A DNA stretch of 64,000 bases. It comes from Hydrogenophaga sp. RAC07 (GTDB lineage: Bacteria; Pseudomonadota; Gammaproteobacteria; Burkholderiales; Burkholderiaceae_C). Below the pieces are notes generated by a model. It was not told the origin of the DNA, did no database searches, and saw nothing but the letters and a program-made list of their open reading frames with translations. The position numbers and the translations under genes are program-made. Numbering within the stretch: the first letter of the stretch is position 1; the number at the start of each line of letters is the position of its first letter. Of the stretch, positions 1-8,821 are shown piece by piece. The DNA is taken from assembly GCF_001713375.1 (NCBI RefSeq), contig NZ_CP016449.1:1860001-1924000 (forward strand). The letters are read 5' to 3'.

Positions 1-31
1 ACATGGTGCGTCAGTCCCTTCGAGGTGAGAG

Positions 32-115
32 GGCCGCCGCGCCGGGCCGCCCCAAGCAAGGCCAGCCCCCTCGGGGGGCAGCGATCCGCGCAGCGGTGGA
101 GCGAGGGGGCATCAT
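32..115 (-). repeat. 84-base intergenic repeat, copy A
   Basis: This stretch matches the reverse complement of 33589-33672 at 79 of 84 positions by direct comparison. It contains a strong GC hairpin (GCCCCCT facing GGGGGGC) and a second small hairpin around CCGCGCAGCGG. Read along the minus strand it begins at the 3' end of the binding-protein gene, so that gene's TGA stop lies inside the first bases of the element (112-114). No ORF-like function is evident. It may act as a terminator or mRNA-stabilising element. It is not an insertion sequence: there is no transposase and no target duplication. Confidence 0.85.
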
Positions 116-1959
116 TTCTGAGCCCACCAAGTGTCGATGGCCCACACCTCACCTGATGCGTAAGGCGGCATGTCCTTTGGACGAGCCAGTCGCCACGCGT
201 TGTAAGCCATGCGGTGCGTCGTGGCCGACCACTGCGGGATCAGCACATGGCTGTGGGTGATGGCGCGGTCGAGCGCGCGGCAGGCCGCCAGGAACTCGGG
301 CTGCGTGGGTGCTTCGATCATGCGTTCGATCAACGCGTCCACGGCGGGGTTGGCGATGCCGGTGTGGTTGCCCGAGTCTTCAGTTTTGGCCGCCGCGCTG
401 CCGAACAGGTCAGCGTACTCGGCACCCGGGTTGTTGGTACCGCCATAGGCCAGCGAGACGATGTCGAAATCGAAACTGCGCAGGCGCTGCTGGTAGAGCG
501 CAAAGTCCACCGGGCGAAACTTGAGCTCGACCCCGAGCTTGGTCAGGTTGCGTATCCACGGTGTGACCACACGCGCGCCGGTCTCGTTGCTGTCCAGGTA
601 CTCGAGCACCATGGCCTGGCCTTGCGCGTTGCGCAACTGGCCGCCCTGAACCGTCCAGCCGGCCTCGCGCAGCAAGGCCTTCGCACGCTTGAGGTTGCCG
701 CGCAGGGAGTTCGCTCCATCGGTTCGAGGCGCCGCGTACACCGGACCGAACACAGCGGGCGGCAACTGCTTGCGCCAGGGCTCCAGCAAAGCCAGCTCTT
801 CGGGCGATGGCGTGCCCTGCGGCGAACAATCGGTGTTTCCGAACAGGCCCTGCACGCGCTGGTAGGCGTTGTAGAACATCTGCCGGTTCATCCACTCGTA
901 GTCCATCGCCAGGCCCAGCGCCTCTCGCACGCGGATGTCGTCCAACGGCGGGCGGCGCGTGTTGAGCACATAACTTTGAAAGCCGGTGGGCAGACGGTGC
1001 GTGAACTCGCCTTTGACGAGTTCACCCGTGTCGAACTTCTTGCCGTTGACGCGGCGCGCCCAGTCGCCGGCCGAGAAAAAGCGCATGAGATCGAACTCGC
1101 CGGCCTTCAGGGCTTCGAGCTTGGCCGTGTTGTCCTTGTAGATCTTGACGACGATGCGGTCGAAGTTGGCGGTGCCGCGGCGCACCGGCAAGTCCCGCGC
1201 CCAGTAGGCCGGGTCGCGCACATAGGTGATGTCCTTGCCGAATTGCACCGGGCCGATTTTGTAGGGCCCGCTTCCGATGGGAATGTCGGTCACGACCTGG
1301 TCGAAGGTCTTGCGTTGTCCGGTCTTGGGATCCACCGAGTTGCCCCAGGCCCGGCTGAACACCGGCAGACCGCCCACGGTCAGCGGCAGTTCGCGGTTGG
1401 GCTTCTTGAAGCGGTAACGCACCGTGCGTTCGCCCAGCACGTCCAGCCCGGCCACGTCCTGCAAGACGGTCTTGAAGGCGGGTGAGGTGTGCGGACCCAT
1501 GAGCGTGTCGAAGCTGTGCTTCACGTCGGCGGCGAGCACCGGATCGCCGTTGTGGAAGCGCGCGGTGTCACGCAACTTGAACGTGACCGACAGGCCATCG
1601 GGCGCGGTGGCCACATCTTCGGCAAGCAAACCGTACGCGGCGCCGTTTTCGTCCAGCGCACCGGTGAGCAAGGAGTCGAACATGAGGTCCGACAAATACG
1701 CCGGGGCGCTGCCACGCAGCGTGAAGGGGTTGTATTTGTCGAAGGTGGACAGCCGCAGGTTGCTCACCAGCCGCAGCTCTCCGCCCTTGGGAGCGGTGGG
1801 GTTGACGTAGTCGAAATGCGTGAAGCCCTCGGGGTACTTGAGCTGGCCCCACAGCGCGTAACCGTGAGCCGCCCAAGCGAGCGGGCTGAGGAGCATCAGC
1901 AACGCGGCCAGGGACGTCGAGACGAGTCGGTGGCCGGGGCGGATGCGGGAGAAGTGCAT
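112..1959 (-). CDS. Peptide ABC transporter substrate-binding protein, YejA type
   Basis: This is a periplasmic solute-binding protein of family 5 (SBP_bac_5) that captures oligopeptides for an ABC importer. The 615-residue product opens with a basic N-terminus, a hydrophobic stretch and a likely signal-peptidase site near LAWAA (residues 28-32). The mature start has the [23 protein letters not shown] signature typical of the YejA branch, which in E. coli serves the YejABEF peptide/microcin C importer. Length is normal for the family. The permease genes would be expected just beyond the left edge: a possible ATG at 4-2 on the minus strand is preceded by AAGGGA. The ATG at 1959 is the first possible start in frame, but no good ribosome binding site is visible. 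Only 38 bases separate it from the divergent fabI start. Substrate identity is inference. Confidence 0.88.
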   Translation of the reverse strand: MHFSRIRPGHRLVSTSLAALLMLLSPLAWAAHGYALWGQLKYPEGFTHFDYVNPTAPKGGELRLVSNLRLSTFDKYNPFTLRGSAPAYLSDLMFDSLLTGALDENGAAYGLLAEDVATAPDGLSVTFKLRDTARFHNGDPVLAADVKHSFDTLMGPHTSPAFKTVLQDVAGLDVLGERTVRYRFKKPNRELPLTVGGLPVFSRAWGNSVDPKTGQRKTFDQVVTDIPIGSGPYKIGPVQFGKDITYVRDPAYWARDLPVRRGTANFDRIVVKIYKDNTAKLEALKAGEFDLMRFFSAGDWARRVNGKKFDTGELVKGEFTHRLPTGFQSYVLNTRRPPLDDIRVREALGLAMDYEWMNRQMFYNAYQRVQGLFGNTDCSPQGTPSPEELALLEPWRKQLPPAVFGPVYAAPRTDGANSLRGNLKRAKALLREAGWTVQGGQLRNAQGQAMVLEYLDSNETGARVVTPWIRNLTKLGVELKFRPVDFALYQQRLRSFDFDIVSLAYGGTNNPGAEYADLFGSAAAKTEDSGNHTGIANPAVDALIERMIEAPTQPEFLAACRALDRAITHSHVLIPQWSATTHRMAYNAWRLARPKDMPPYASGEVWAIDTWWAQK

Positions 1960-1997
1960 GCGACAATTCTGAAGGATTTTTCATTGGAGACAGAAAC

Positions 1998-2795
1998 ATG
2001 GGTTTTCTCACTGGCAAGAAATTGCTGATCACGGGCGTGCTGTCCAACCGGTCCATCGCTTACGGCATCGCCAGGGCCTGCCACCAGCAGGGTGCCGAGC
2101 TCGCATTCAGCTATGTCGGCGAGCGCTTCAAGGACCGCATCACCGAGTTCGCGGCCGACTTTGACTCCAAACTCATCTTTGACTGCGACGTGGGTGACGA
2201 TGCCCAGATCGAGAAACTGTTTGCCGACCTGGCGCAGGTGTGGCCCAAGTTCGACGGCTTCGTGCACAGCATCGGCTTCGCCCCGCGCGAAGCCATTGCC
2301 GGCGACTTTCTGGATGGTCTGACGCGCGAGAACTTCCGCATCGCCCACGACATCAGCGCCTACAGCTTCCCGGCCATGGCCAAGGCCGCGCTGCCCATGC
2401 TCAACGAGAAGTCGGCCCTGCTCACCCTCACCTACCTCGGCGCCCTGCGCGCCGTGCCCAACTACAACACCATGGGCCTGGCCAAGGCCAGCCTGGAAGC
2501 CTCGGTGCGTTACCTGGCCGAGTCGCTCGGCCCCAAGGGCATGCGCGTCAACGGCATCAGTGCCGGCCCCATCAAGACCCTGGCCGCCAGCGGCATCAAG
2601 GACTTCGGCAAGCTGCTGAACATGGTCGCCAGCGCCTCGCCGATCCGCCGCAATGTGACCATCGAAGACGTGGGCAACGTGGCCGCCTTTTTGCTGAGCG
2701 ATCTGGCCGGTGGCGTGACCGCCGAGATCACCTATGTGGACGGTGGCTACAGCCACACCACGGGCGTGAGCCGCGACAGCGAAGCGCTGAGCTGA
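1998..2795 (+). CDS. fabI: Enoyl-[acyl-carrier-protein] reductase (NADH), FabI
   Basis: FabI catalyses the last reduction of each fatty-acid elongation cycle in the cytoplasm, turning trans-2-enoyl-ACP into acyl-ACP with NADH. The 265-residue short-chain dehydrogenase-like protein starts with the dinucleotide-binding segment [13 protein letters not shown]. It carries the catalytic pair Tyr156 and Lys163 in YNTMGLAK, plus Tyr146, at the same numbers as E. coli FabI. Gly93 is present in SIGFAP, the position where triclosan-resistance changes are known, so this looks like a triclosan-sensitive form. The start is set by GGAGA at 1986-1990, seven bases upstream of ATG. A GACAAT hexamer at 1962-1967 could be its -10 box. 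The ligE gene follows after 24 bases on the same strand. Confidence 0.97.
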   Translation: MGFLTGKKLLITGVLSNRSIAYGIARACHQQGAELAFSYVGERFKDRITEFAADFDSKLIFDCDVGDDAQIEKLFADLAQVWPKFDGFVHSIGFAPREAIAGDFLDGLTRENFRIAHDISAYSFPAMAKAALPMLNEKSALLTLTYLGALRAVPNYNTMGLAKASLEASVRYLAESLGPKGMRVNGISAGPIKTLAASGIKDFGKLLNMVASASPIRRNVTIEDVGNVAAFLLSDLAGGVTAEITYVDGGYSHTTGVSRDSEALS

Positions 2796-2819
2796 TCCCT
2801 TTGCGCTTCGGGGAGCGTT

Positions 2820-3671
2820 GTGAAGCGGCGCGAACTGCTCGGCGTGCTGGGCCTCCTTTGGGCTGGCCTGTCCGGTGCTTCGCGGGCTGGCGACACTCCC
2901 GCCTTGATGCTCGCCAAGGTCTACCGACCCGGTGTGCCGCTGCGCGACTACTGGCTGAGTGAAAAATACGACGGCCTGCGCGCCTGCTGGGATGGCCAGC
3001 GGCTGCTGACCCGGGGCGGTGAGGCCATCACCGCACCCGACTGGTTCACGGCCGGCTGGTCCGCCGAGTCCATGGACGGTGAACTCTGGATCGGCCGCGG
3101 GCGTTTTGAAGAGACGCTCTCCACGGTGCGCCGACTGACCCCTGGCGAAGATGCGTGGCGGCGGGTTCGCTTCATGGTGTTCGACTTGCCCGCCCACCCG
3201 GGGCGTTTCACCGAACGCATCCAGGCCTACCAGACGCTTGTGAAAAGACTCAACCAGCCCTGGGTGCAGGCCGTCGCTCAAGAGCGCGTCGCCAGCAACG
3301 CCGAGTTGATGGCCCGACTGGACCGTCTGGTGAAAGCCGGCGGCGAGGGTCTGATGCTGCACCGGGGCGATTCGTTCTACCGCGCCGAGTGGAACGACGA
3401 GCTGCTGAAGGTGAAGACGCACGAAGACGCCGAGGCCCGCGTGCTGCAGCACCTGCCGGGCCAGGGCCGCCACGCCGGCCGCCTGGGTGCCCTGCTGGTC
3501 GAAACGCCCGAGGGCGCCAGGTTCCGCCTGGGCACCGGCTTCTCCGATGCCCAGCGTGACCATCCACCCGCGGTGGGCGAATGGGTCACCTACCGCTTTC
3601 GCGGCGTCAATGGGAGCGGCGTGCCGCGCTTCGCCAGTTTCGTGCGGGTGCGGCCTGACGCACCACGCTGA
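2820..3671 (+). CDS. ligE: ATP-dependent DNA ligase with export signal, LigE type
   Basis: This is a minimal two-domain ATP-dependent DNA ligase of the bacterial LigE family, which is usually predicted to act in the periplasm on incoming or extracellular DNA. The 283-residue product has an N-terminal signal (MKRRELLGVLG, then hydrophobic, AGLSGASRA). Next come the adenylation motif SEKYDGLRA with catalytic Lys49, motif IV near EGLMLHRGD, and motif V LLKVKTH. A C-terminal OB domain follows. The GTG start at 2820 is chosen because it gives the complete signal peptide. The signal contains KRR ahead of the hydrophobic core, so Tat export is conceivable as well as Sec. The stop codon directly abuts the stop of the convergent decarboxylase gene with no base between. 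The housekeeping NAD-dependent ligase is encoded separately at 23658-25739. Confidence 0.88.
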   Translation: MKRRELLGVLGLLWAGLSGASRAGDTPALMLAKVYRPGVPLRDYWLSEKYDGLRACWDGQRLLTRGGEAITAPDWFTAGWSAESMDGELWIGRGRFEETLSTVRRLTPGEDAWRRVRFMVFDLPAHPGRFTERIQAYQTLVKRLNQPWVQAVAQERVASNAELMARLDRLVKAGGEGLMLHRGDSFYRAEWNDELLKVKTHEDAEARVLQHLPGQGRHAGRLGALLVETPEGARFRLGTGFSDAQRDHPPAVGEWVTYRFRGVNGSGVPRFASFVRVRPDAPR

Positions 3672-5954
3672 TCAGGCCTTGACGCAGTCGGCGAAGTAAC
3701 GCTTCCTGCCGTCATCGCCGACCATTTCCACCAGACCGTGGATGTCGGTCTCGAAGCCCGGGCACTGGGCGTTGAACTCGCGCGCGAACTTGAGGTAGTC
3801 GACGATCTTCTTGTTGAACACCTCGCCCGGGATCAGCAGCGGGATGCCCGGCGGGTACGGCGTGACCAGGCTGGTGGTGATGCGGCCTTCGAGCTCGTCG
3901 ATCGGCACACGCTCGGTGGTGCGCTGCGCGATGTGCGCGAACGCGTCGGTTGGTTTCATGGCCGGCGTGAGGTCGCTCAGGTACATCTCGGTCGTGAGGC
4001 GCGCGATGTCGTAGCGGGCGTAGAGCTCGTGCACGTGCTGGCACAGATCGCGCAGGCCCATCTGCTCGTAGCGCGGGTGCTTCTGGCAGAACTCCGGCAG
4101 GATGCGCCACATCGGCTGGTTCTTGGCGTAGTCGTCCTTGAACTGCTGCAGCGCGGTCAGCAGCGTGTTCCAGCGGCCCTTGGTGATGCCGATGGTGAAC
4201 ATGATGAAGAAGCTGTACAGGCCGGTCTTCTCCACCACCACACCGTGCTCGGCGAGAAACTTGGTGACGATGGATGCCGGGATGCCTTCGGGCTCGAAAC
4301 GGCCGTCCAGGTTCAGGCCCGGGGTGACGATGGTGGCCTTGATCGGGTCCAGCATGTTGAAGCCCGGCGCCATGTCGCCAAAGCCGTGCCATTCCTTGGC
4401 GGTGGCCTGTGAGCCCGCCGGATCGGGGTTGAGCACCCAGTCGATGGCCTCGCCCATGCCTTCTTCGGCCAGGTCGTCCGGACCCCAAACCTTGAACCAC
4501 CAGTCGTCGTCGCCGAACTCGGCGTCGATCTTGCGCATGGCGCGGCGGAAATCGAGCGCTTCAAAGATGCTCTCCTCCACCAGCGCCTTGCCGCCGGGCG
4601 GCTCCATCATGGCCGCGGCCACGTCGCAGCTGGCGATGATGGCGTACTGGGGGCTGGTGCTGGTGTGCATCAGGTAAGCCTCGTTGAAGAGGTGGCGGTC
4701 GAGCTTGACGTTCTGCGAGTCCTGCACGAGCACGTGGCTGGCCTGGCTGATCCCGGCGAGCAGCTTGTGGATGGACTGGGTGGCGTACACCACCGACTCC
4801 ATGGGGCGCACGCGCTTTTTGCCCATGGCGTGGAAGTTGCCGTAGAACGGGTGGAAGGCCGCGTGCGGCAACCAGGCTTCGTCAAAGTGCAGGTTGGCCA
4901 CGTAACCGTCGAGCATCTGCTTGATGGCTTCGGTGTTGTAGAGCACGCCGTCGTAGGTGGACTGGGTGAGTGTGAGCACGCGGGGCTTGACCGCGTCGGC
5001 GTCCACGCCGGCCAGCAGCGGGTTGGCGCGGATCTTGGCCTTGATTGCGTCGATCTCGAACTCGCTCTGCGGGATCGGGCCGATGATGCCGTAATGGTTG
5101 CGCGTGGGCTTCAGGAAGACGGGGATAGCGCCCGTCATGATGATGCTGTGCAGGATGGACTTGTGGCAGTTGCGGTCCACCACCACCACGTCGCCCGGCG
5201 CCACCGTGTGGTGCCAGACCATCTTGTTGCTGGTGCTGGTGCCGTTGGTCACGAAGAAACAGTGGTCGGCGTTGAAGATGCGCGCCGCGTTGCGCTCACT
5301 GGCGCCAATGGCGCCGTTGTGGTCCAGCAGCTGACCCAGTTCTTCCACCGCGTTGCACACGTCGGCGCGCAGCATGTTCTCGCCGAAGAACTGGTGGAAC
5401 ATCTGGCCCACTGGACTTTTGAGGAACGCCACGCCACCCGAGTGACCCGGGCAGTGCCATGAATACGAGCCGTCTTCGGCGTAGTCGAGCAAGGCCTTGA
5501 AAAACGGCGGCTGGATGCCTTCGAGATAGCTCTTGGCCTCACGGATGATGTGGCGCGCCACGAACTCGGGCGTGTCCTCGAACATGTGGATGAAGCCGTG
5601 CAGCTCGCGCAGGATGTCGTTGGGCAGATGCCGGCTGGTCTTGGTCTCGCCGTAGATGTAGATCGGCACGTCCGAGTTCTTGCGCCGCACCTCGTCGATG
5701 AAGTTGCGCAGGTTCAGCACCACCGGGTCGAGGTCGGCTCCGTGGCTGAACTCCTCGTCGTCGATCGACAGGATGAAGGCGCTGGCCCGGCTCTGCTGCT
5801 GGGCAAACTGGCTCATGTCGCCGTAACTGGTCACCCCCACCACCTCGAAGCCCTCGACCTCGATGGCCTGCGCCAGCGCACGGATGCCCAGGCCCGAGGT
5901 GTTTTCGGAGCGGAAGTCCTCGTCGATGATGACGATGGGAAAGCGGAATTTCAT
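3672..5954 (-). CDS. PLP-dependent arginine/lysine/ornithine decarboxylase
   Basis: This is a fold-type I PLP decarboxylase of the large bacterial Orn/Lys/Arg family, producing a polyamine or diamine in the cytoplasm. The 760-residue protein has the N-terminal response-regulator-like wing domain (about 1-130). The PLP core carries FVTNGTSTSNK (about 234-244) and the Schiff-base lysine Lys397 in SIHKLLAGISQASH. The C-terminal domain (about 600-760) ends in a region of the type found in SpeC/LdcC/AdiA. The length matches the family. I chose ATG 5954 because the wing domain begins there. An open frame continues upstream to 6200, but that part reads as non-coding and has no family resemblance. 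Sequence alone does not settle whether arginine, lysine or ornithine is the substrate. It is transcribed away from the nfeD-like gene, with 197 bases between the starts. Confidence 0.9.
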   Translation of the reverse strand: MKFRFPIVIIDEDFRSENTSGLGIRALAQAIEVEGFEVVGVTSYGDMSQFAQQQSRASAFILSIDDEEFSHGADLDPVVLNLRNFIDEVRRKNSDVPIYIYGETKTSRHLPNDILRELHGFIHMFEDTPEFVARHIIREAKSYLEGIQPPFFKALLDYAEDGSYSWHCPGHSGGVAFLKSPVGQMFHQFFGENMLRADVCNAVEELGQLLDHNGAIGASERNAARIFNADHCFFVTNGTSTSNKMVWHHTVAPGDVVVVDRNCHKSILHSIIMTGAIPVFLKPTRNHYGIIGPIPQSEFEIDAIKAKIRANPLLAGVDADAVKPRVLTLTQSTYDGVLYNTEAIKQMLDGYVANLHFDEAWLPHAAFHPFYGNFHAMGKKRVRPMESVVYATQSIHKLLAGISQASHVLVQDSQNVKLDRHLFNEAYLMHTSTSPQYAIIASCDVAAAMMEPPGGKALVEESIFEALDFRRAMRKIDAEFGDDDWWFKVWGPDDLAEEGMGEAIDWVLNPDPAGSQATAKEWHGFGDMAPGFNMLDPIKATIVTPGLNLDGRFEPEGIPASIVTKFLAEHGVVVEKTGLYSFFIMFTIGITKGRWNTLLTALQQFKDDYAKNQPMWRILPEFCQKHPRYEQMGLRDLCQHVHELYARYDIARLTTEMYLSDLTPAMKPTDAFAHIAQRTTERVPIDELEGRITTSLVTPYPPGIPLLIPGEVFNKKIVDYLKFAREFNAQCPGFETDIHGLVEMVGDDGRKRYFADCVKA

Positions 5955-6151
5955 GAGGTTCTCCAGCCGCAGGGGGGGTGCGGCCATCAGGCGAAAGAAA
6001 GCGCGAAGTGTACGGACAACGTGAGACAGGTTCCCGGTGCGTCCGTTCATTTGCCGCAGAATGTGGCATTGGTCAGACAAACGCCGCCCTCTGCCCCCGC
6101 AGAGCGGTCGGCACAACGGCCAGACCATCGATTCAATCAACGGGCGCAAAC

Positions 6152-6577
6152 ATGTCGGATTCAACCTTGTGGTGGCTGCTGGCGGGTTCCACCGTCGCAC
6201 TCGAACTCTTCACAGGCACTTTTTACCTGCTCATGATGGCCGTGGGCATGGCCGCGGGCGCATTGGCCGCCCACGCCGGCCTGGGGATGGTGGGGCAGTT
6301 GATCGTTGCGGCGAGCACCGGTTCCGCGGCGGTGGTGGCCTGGTATTTCATCAAGAAGCGGCGCGACAGCGAGCCGTCGGTGCGCGCCCTGCGCAGCGTG
6401 AACCTCGATGTGGGCGAAATCCTGCAGATCGACGAATGGAACCCCGACGGCACCGCCAGCGTCAAGTACCGGGGCGCGCAATGGACGGTGATCCACCGCC
6501 CGGGCAACACGCCCACGGCAGGCACTTACCGCGTGGCCGAGCTGGTGGGCAGCCGCCTGCTGGTCGACAAGGTCTGA
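6152..6577 (+). CDS. NfeD-like membrane protein
   Basis: This 141-residue inner-membrane protein is of the short NfeD type. It has two or three hydrophobic helices in the first 65 residues, followed by a soluble OB-fold-like domain (VNLDVGEILQIDEW to the C-terminus). NfeD proteins are regularly paired with SPFH/stomatin proteins and are thought to help organise membrane microdomains or membrane-protein turnover. The next gene, 63 bases downstream, is exactly such an SPFH protein, which supports the call. The start is taken at ATG 6152, where the membrane segment begins. An open frame extends upstream to 5978 but has no protein-like character. A stable hairpin (CTCTGC-CCCC-GCAGAG, 6089-6104) lies in the leader. 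Confidence 0.9.
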   Translation: MSDSTLWWLLAGSTVALELFTGTFYLLMMAVGMAAGALAAHAGLGMVGQLIVAASTGSAAVVAWYFIKKRRDSEPSVRALRSVNLDVGEILQIDEWNPDGTASVKYRGAQWTVIHRPGNTPTAGTYRVAELVGSRLLVDKV

Positions 6578-6640
6578 CACCCGGCGCTGGTCTGCGCCTG
6601 CGCTACCCTCACCCTTCCAACTTATCGAGAACCGCCTGCC

Positions 6641-7555
6641 ATGGAAATCGCCATCCTCCTGCTCATCGTCGCCGCCATCTTCATCACGCGCTCCGTCAAG
6701 GTGGTGCCGCAGCAGAACGCCTGGGTGGTCGAGCGCCTGGGCAAATACCATTCGTCGCTGGCGCCGGGCTTGAACTTCCTTGTGCCCTTCATCGACAAGG
6801 TGGCCTACAAGCACAGCCTCAAGGAAATTCCGCTCGATGTGCCCAGCCAGGTCTGCATCACGCGCGACAACACCCAACTGCAGGTCGACGGCATCCTCTA
6901 TTTCCAGGTGACCGATCCCATGCGCGCCAGCTATGGCTCGTCCAACTACATCGTCGCTGTGACCCAGCTCGCCCAGACCTCGCTGCGTTCGGTCATCGGC
7001 AAGCTGGAACTCGACAAGACCTTCGAGGAGCGCGACATCATCAACGCCCAGGTGGTGCACGCCATCGACGAAGCCGCGCTGAACTGGGGTGTGAAGGTGC
7101 TGCGCTACGAGATCAAGGACCTCACGCCGCCCAAGGAGATCCTGCTGGCCATGCAGGCCCAGATCACCGCCGAACGCGAGAAACGCGCACTGATTGCCGC
7201 CTCGGAAGGCCGCCGCCAGGAACAGATCAACATCGCCACCGGCGAGCGTGAAGCCTTCATTGCACGCTCCGAAGGCGAGAAGCAGGCCGAGATCAACAAC
7301 GCGCAGGGTGAAGCGTCCGCCATCCTCGCCGTGGCCGAAGCCACCGCCGAGGCCATCCGCAAGGTGGCTGAAGCCATTCGCCAGCCAGGTGGCCAGGAAG
7401 CCGTGCAACTCAAGGTGGCCGAGCGCGCCGTAGACGCGTACAGCAAGGTCGCCGCAGACGCCACCACCACACTCATCGTGCCGAGCAACATGACCGAGGT
7501 GTCTGCCCTGATTGCGTCGGCCATGAAGATGGTCGGCAGCAGCAAGACCGTTTGA
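6641..7555 (+). CDS. qmcA: SPFH/stomatin-like membrane protein, QmcA type
   Basis: This is a membrane-anchored scaffold protein of the SPFH (stomatin/prohibitin/flotillin) family, partner of NfeD-type proteins in membrane quality control or microdomain formation. The 304-residue product has one N-terminal hydrophobic anchor (about 2-16). The SPFH domain follows (about 20-180, with VPQQNAWVVERLGKYH and the conserved RAVGL-like segment SLRSVIGKLELDKTFEERD). Next is a long Glu/Lys/Ala-rich coiled coil (about 190-265) containing repeated EGEKQAEINNAQGEA-style heptads. Length and layout match E. coli QmcA. It sits between the nfeD-like gene and a DUF2237 gene on the same strand with short spacings, so the three are probably cotranscribed. 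Confidence 0.93.
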   Translation: MEIAILLLIVAAIFITRSVKVVPQQNAWVVERLGKYHSSLAPGLNFLVPFIDKVAYKHSLKEIPLDVPSQVCITRDNTQLQVDGILYFQVTDPMRASYGSSNYIVAVTQLAQTSLRSVIGKLELDKTFEERDIINAQVVHAIDEAALNWGVKVLRYEIKDLTPPKEILLAMQAQITAEREKRALIAASEGRRQEQINIATGEREAFIARSEGEKQAEINNAQGEASAILAVAEATAEAIRKVAEAIRQPGGQEAVQLKVAERAVDAYSKVAADATTTLIVPSNMTEVSALIASAMKMVGSSKTV

Positions 7556-7580
7556 TCCTTTCGCCCTCGTCGAGAACACC

Positions 7581-7973
7581 ATGACCCTCGCGCGCAATGT
7601 CCTGGGCACCGAACTGCTGCCCTGCTCCTACGACCCGCTCACCGGCTTCTACCGGGACGGCTGTTGCGAGACCGGCCCCGATGACCATGGCACCCATGTC
7701 GTGTGCGCGCGCGTCACGGCCGCTTTCCTCGAGTTTTCACGCGAACGCGGCAACGACCTGAGCACCCCCCGGCCCGAGTGGCGGTTTGCCGGCCTCAAGC
7801 CGGGTGATCGCTGGTGCCTGTGCGTTGAGCGCTGGAAAGAAGCCTTGCAAGCCGGCGTGGCACCGCCCGTGGTGCTGGAGAGCACCAACGCCACCACCTT
7901 GCAACACGTTTCGCTGGAGGTGTTGCAACAACACGCCTGGCACAAGACGGCCGACGGCAGCTCGACCGCCTGA
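7581..7973 (+). CDS. DUF2237 family protein
   Basis: This 130-residue soluble protein belongs to the uncharacterised DUF2237 family. The family signature is clear: NVLGTELLPCSYDPLTGFYR near the N-terminus, then RDGCCETGPDDHGTH, RGNDLSTPRPE, GDRWCLCVERWKEA and a C-terminal VSLEVL. Conserved cysteines (the GCC pair and CLC) and His/Asp residues suggest metal binding or a redox role, but no activity is established. It lies 25 bases after the SPFH gene on the same strand and is followed by a tRNA gene with its own -10 box. No signal peptide or membrane segment is seen. Confidence 0.9.
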   Translation: MTLARNVLGTELLPCSYDPLTGFYRDGCCETGPDDHGTHVVCARVTAAFLEFSRERGNDLSTPRPEWRFAGLKPGDRWCLCVERWKEALQAGVAPPVVLESTNATTLQHVSLEVLQQHAWHKTADGSSTA

Positions 7974-7991
7974 GCAGGCCCTCGAGGCTGC

Positions 7992-7997
7992 TACAAT
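7992..7997 (+). promoter_or_regulatory. Candidate -10 box for tRNA-Ser
   Basis: TACAAT lies 12 bases upstream of the mature tRNA-Ser 5' end, a normal distance for a tRNA promoter. No convincing -35 hexamer is seen at 16-18 bases further upstream. Confidence 0.5.
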
Positions 7998-8009
7998 CGC
8001 AGGCTTCGC

Positions 8010-8099
<90 letters not shown>

Positions 8100-8113
8100 G
8101 GGATCAAGCAAAC

Positions 8114-8135
8114 ACGGGCCTCACGGCCCGTTTTT
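8114..8135 (+). terminator. Rho-independent terminator after tRNA-Ser
   Basis: A perfect 7-base stem ACGGGCC/GGCCCGT with loop TCAC is followed by a T-rich run (TTTTTCTTTT). It ends the tRNA-Ser transcript. Confidence 0.88.
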
Positions 8136-8170
8136 CTTTTCTGCAGCGGCCATGTTGGCCGCCACCGCCA

Positions 8171-8620
8171 TCAGGCTTCCACAGCCCGCATGCGCTTCAG
8201 GTCGCGCCGGTACTTGCCGGCCAGGCTGCTCTTCTGCCGGTCGCTCAGGATCTTGCCGGAGAGCTGGAAGAACTTGGTTTCTTCTTCCTTCAAATGGTGG
8301 TGCACCTCGTGCGACAGTTTTTTGGCCAGCTCGCTCCACACCTCCGGTTTCTTGCGGGCCTTGGCGAGGGCTTCGACACATTCATCGATCTCGTGATGCT
8401 CCGCAAGGGCGTGCCTTGAGGGCTTGAGGCCCAGGTCGTCCAGCAGGATGGGCGCATAGAGAAATCGCTCTTCGGCTGCGGCATGGGCCGCGAGTTCGGT
8501 GCGCAGTTCCTTGAAAATTTCCTGGGCGCGCGGATCTTCCGGTTTGGTGCGCGCCAGCTGCCGGCAGAGCGTGCGCTGCAGTTCGTGGCTTTCCCTCAGA
8601 GCTTCGTAGATGTTGTCCAT
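8171..8620 (-). CDS. Hemerythrin-like (HHE) domain protein
   Basis: This 149-residue four-helix-bundle protein is of the hemerythrin HHE cation-binding type and is predicted to hold a di-iron centre. Candidate ligands are His12, His46 with Glu50 (HAAAEER), His75 (HHEID), His104/His108 and Glu112/Glu113 (HHHLKEEE). Bacterial members are linked to oxygen, NO or iron sensing and to iron-cluster repair. Which role applies here cannot be told. The start has a clear ribosome binding site (AAGGA) ahead of ATG 8620. It is a single gene between tRNA-Ser and the amino-acid binding protein. Confidence 0.88.
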   Translation of the reverse strand: MDNIYEALRESHELQRTLCRQLARTKPEDPRAQEIFKELRTELAAHAAAEERFLYAPILLDDLGLKPSRHALAEHHEIDECVEALAKARKKPEVWSELAKKLSHEVHHHLKEEETKFFQLSGKILSDRQKSSLAGKYRRDLKRMRAVEA

Positions 8621-8772
8621 GCCAATGTCCTTGAGTGTTGGGGTGTCGCTTGATCACCTGGGCCGACCATAGCCTCATTCACCCACCACTGGTGTAGGAC
8701 ATCACCGCACCGGTTCATGTCGAAGGTCTTGCCGTGCAAACCGGCGCCGACAAGCAGGATGGCTCGCGCATG

Positions 8773-8798
8773 AAAAAGGCCACCCGAGGGTGGCCTTT
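8773..8798 (-). terminator. Rho-independent terminator of the livK-like gene
   Basis: A perfect 11-base stem AAAGGCCACCC/GGGTGGCCTTT has a GA loop and, on the minus strand, is followed by a T run (8773-8777). It lies 24 bases beyond the stop of the binding-protein gene. Confidence 0.88.
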
Positions 8799-8821
8799 CA
8801 AACAGAACCAGGAAACGCCGA

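Noticed and set aside
5955..6200. 82-residue N-terminal extension of the decarboxylase
   Set aside because: The wing domain starts at 5954 and the extension is Arg/Cys/Pro-rich without family match; the region is better explained as the divergent promoter zone.
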